From Bettongia penicillata ogilbyi (lineage: Eukaryota > Chordata > Mammalia > Diprotodontia > Potoroidae), in contig JAJHZJ010000014.1 in assembly GCA_023548195.1 (NCBI GenBank), positions 15,786,718 through 15,850,717 on the forward strand: a DNA stretch of 64,000 nt. Reading direction: 5' to 3'. A program made the translations under genes and the position numbers. This document shows positions 61,341 to 64,000 of the stretch, piece by piece (position 1 is the first letter of the stretch; each line of letters begins with the position of its first letter). The notes beneath the pieces were generated by a model. The model was given only the letters and a program-made list of their open reading frames with translations, was not told the origin of the DNA and did not search any database.

Positions 61341-61344
61341 TCTG

Positions 61345-62000
61345 AACTCTGTCCAGGGACCTAACCTTGGGTACTCCTCTATACCCCTAAGTCATGGCCT
61401 ACAAAGCTCTCACAAATACTCTTTGTCCCAGTGGTCCCTCCTGTGACTGCAAACTTCCTCTCTCCCCTCTATCCTGGAATATAAACTAGGAACACTACTC
61501 TCCTTCAAGTGCCCACAGCTAGCAAATTTCCCATCCCTCTCCTATTATATTCATCAGTTTGTGCTAGCTCCTTCTCACTGGCCCCTGCCCACGACCATCT
61601 CTGCTTAACTCAGTTATATCTGGCATCCTGAGACAGCAGAGGGTCCTTCAATCTTCCCCTACTCAGCCCTCAGATAACTCACATTGTCTGTGGAGTGAAA
61701 GCTTTGAGGCTGACGCTTCCTCTGGACCCAGCTGCCCCCAGGGCTTGTTGTTTCTTGATTTTGTGGAGATATCCTGGAGGATTTTGCATTTTACTTGGGT
61801 TAAACCTCCACTCTTGGAGGTTGATTCTTTCCTGAGGCCCTCTCAGGTTGTTTTAGAAAGACCACTGCTTCACCCCACTTTTATTTTTTCTACCATTCTA
61901 CATTCACTTTGAAATAATGTTCTGTCTGTGTTTGTGGAGGACAATTGGAGAGCCTTTAATTTTCTGACCTACTCTGCTATCTTCCTAGAATCCTCCAAAT
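61345..62000 (-). mobile_element. L1 5'UTR fragment, antisense
   Basis: In reverse it starts 'aggaagatagcagagtaggt' (about 61989), resembling L1 5'UTR openings of the type 'aagatggcagagta'. It continues through purine- and GC-richer sequence with 'agtggggtgaagcagtggtc'. ORF1 does not follow, so only the 5' portion is present. It belongs to a different subfamily from the 5'UTR at 40715. Confidence 0.45.
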
Positions 62001-62009
62001 CATAAACTT

Positions 62010-62800
62010 TTAAGAACCACATAAAAGATTTCTCCAAATTACTGCTAAAAGAAATGGAAATTTATTCAGCCCTCAGGTGCCATTTCACATTCAGAAAACT
62101 GAAAAAAAAGTATGTAAATTGGAATAATCAGTGGTGTAGGGGTCTTGACAAAGCCAGTCCACTAGTTGGTAGAGCTATTAATTTGTCCATCCTGTCTGTA
62201 TAGCACTTTGGAATTAGCCAGGAAAATAGATAAACAGGCTCATGCATTTTGACCCACAGATCCAGCAAGGAGCCATATACTCCCAAGGATGTGAATGATT
62301 TTTTTTTAAAGTTTCCTACACATTAAGATAGTAGTACATTTTGTAGTGATAAAGAATTGGAAAGAAAGCATGTGATAGGTGAATGTAAAGGAATATTACT
62401 GTGTGCTAAGAAACAATGAGTATAGCAAATGAAATGAAATACAAAAAGGCTAATAAATTTATGCAAAATGAATTAAGCCGAAACAGGAAAACAATATAAC
62501 AATGAGTACAATGCAATTAGAAAATAACAGCAACGTTAACAAGTGAAACTAACTGCTATGAAATAATAGCAACCATTGTTGGTCCCCAAGAAGAGAACAC
62601 CTATACCCCAGTCATTTCCATTCACTTTTTTTGAAAAGCGAGGGAAACTACAGTAGGTTACATTTACATATACAGTCAGCAACATTTTAGCATGTTTACT
62701 CATATGTGTTGTGAACTGTTAAATTTCAGCAAATGATATCTCTCAGTTGAGTTTTTGGACAATGGGGACTTTATAAATGGATCAGTACAGTGTCTCTTAC
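62010..62800 (+). mobile_element. Old L1 3' end
   Basis: Degraded L1 order: 'ttactgctaaaagaaatgga', 'caggtgccatttcacattca', 'cactttggaattagccagga', 'cattttgacccacagatcca', 'gtagtgataaagaattggaa' and 'gaatgtaaaggaatattact'. An older family than the copies at 27831 or 49300. Confidence 0.6.
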
Positions 62801-62904
62801 TAATAATAAAATTATGATACCAAGGAACACAAACTTAATGCAAAGTAGTTCAAAAGGGAAGTCATTATCAGTTAAGGGGCCAGGAGGGGAACAGAATACA
62901 CATG

Positions 62905-63140
62905 TTCCAATCACCGTGTTAAGTGCTTTTTACAAATATTATCTGATTTGAGACTCACAGTCATTCTGAAGGCTGCATATTATTATGATTAATTATCCTC
63001 ATTTTACAATGAGGAAACTGAGCCAAACAGAAATTAAGGGATTTGCCCAGGATCACACTGCTAGTAAGCAGCAGAGGCCAGATTTGATCTCAGGTGACTC
63101 CAGGTCCAGCACACCACCCACTGCCCTACCTCTAAGGTTT
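62905..63140 (+). mobile_element. MIR / CORE-SINE
   Basis: 'gtgttaagtgctttttacaa' and 'atttgagactcacagtcatt' are followed by 'cattttacaatgaggaaact', 'gatttgcccaggatcacact' and 'gccagatttgatctcaggtg', the full MIR-like order without the tRNA head. Confidence 0.75.
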
Positions 63141-63990
63141 CATGTAGAAGGTGATACTTCAGCTACATCTTGACAGTGAAATCTCATGATGACGGGAAGG
63201 GCAAGAGCAATATACATTAAGATTGGATTCACAGGGTAGGGCCAAATTTTGAAGGATTTTAAAAACTAAAAATAATTTTATCCTAGAGTAAACAGGAGTC
63301 ACTGAAATTTATTAAGAAGAAAAATGACATGGTCAGGTCTTCATAGGATGAAAATCACTTTTTCTGTACTGTAGAGGATGGACTGGAGTGGTAACGGTGG
63401 GAAGGGAAACCAGTTTTCTGTGAAAGCAGAGACAAGAAGTCAGAGGTGAAAGGTATGCAAATTACTGATTAGAGATATGGGTTGAAGAAGAATGAAGAGT
63501 CTAGGATAATACCTAGGTTATGAACCAGGAAAATCTAGGAGAATGACACTATAACAGAAATGAGGATGTTTAAAAGAATGGTAAGTTTTTGATGGAAAGA
63601 AAATGAATCAATTTTTGGACATGTCGCTTTTGAGATGTCTCTGGGACATGCAGTTGTCCAAAAGAAAATTAGTGACGTGATAAATTCAAAGAAAAGGCTG
63701 CTTAGACACACATGTATAGGTATTGTGTGTCATCTGCATAAAGATGATAATTAAACATGTGAGAGTTAATGGGGTCATCAAGAGAAAGTGCAAAGAAAGC
63801 TGAAAAGTAGTGGTCAGACAGTGAAGAGGAAAACGAGGAGAGAATAGTGACATAAAAACAAAACAGAAACAGAAACCCAGAGAAGAGAGAATGTCCAGGA
63901 AGAGATCCTAGTCAACAAATGCATCCGATAAACTGAGGAGGGTGAAAGAATCATCTTCAAAAGAATTGCAAACTGAACAATCGTATAAAA
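63140..63990 (-). mobile_element. L2 LINE relic, antisense, runs to near the window end
   Basis: 'tttatcctagagtaaacagg', 'aaaatgacatggtcaggtct', 'ggatggactggagtggtaac' and 'tttttggacatgtcgctttt' are antisense L2 text, extending into ORF2. It continues to the window edge ('gataaactgaggagg'). Confidence 0.6.
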
Positions 63991-64000
63991 ATGACCTAGA

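Overview
The window looks like marsupial nuclear DNA. It is AT-rich, has no long host ORF, and is packed with mammalian-type L1 copies whose recurring 3' end is the marsupial type. It also holds ORF2-less half-L1 elements (HAL1 type), BovB/RTE-linked MAR1-like SINEs, and many old L2, CR1/L3 and CORE-SINE (MIR-type) relics. I cannot fix the species from sequence alone.

One host gene is recognisable, on the minus strand. A 248-base exon at 7812-8059 encodes the first 33 residues of FRMD6 (willin), with a good acceptor, an in-frame stop before the ATG and a GTGAGT donor. About 46 kb upstream lies a CpG-rich block (about 53150-54180) that is the natural candidate for the FRMD6 promoter and non-coding first exon. 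On this reading, 8060 to about 53400-53770 is FRMD6 intron 1, 1-7811 is the start of intron 2, and positions above about 54200 are 5' flank. No other FRMD6 exon was seen.

Region by region: 1-6690 is a rearranged L1 with an inserted HAL1, then L2, CR1/L3 and SINE relics. 6690-9300 is mostly single-copy around the coding exon. 9300-31920 is L1 and L2 debris in both orientations, including opposed L1 3' ends (11725-13360), a better-preserved minus-strand L1 (17575-19460), and an L1 tail carrying both a solo LTR (22565-23037) and a HAL1 (23251-24378). 31930-40715 is L1 with a nearly complete HAL1 (36042-38850). 40715-50025 is a long L1 split by a HAL1 that itself contains about 0.93 kb of unclassified sequence. 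50030-53150 is a repeat-poor stretch next to the promoter. 54180-64000 carries a large TC-rich microsatellite inside an L2 tail, L1 and L2 pieces, a 473-base LTR with possible internal remnant, and an L1 5'UTR.

The mobile elements are functionally dead: ORFs are broken by stops, frameshifts, deletions and, in one case, loss of a catalytic aspartate. No operons, CRISPR arrays, tRNA or rRNA genes were seen. I found no convincing new biological system. The points most worth a second look are the FRMD6 5' end, the repeat-poor block beside it, the HAL1 series and the unclassified insert at 44463-45392.
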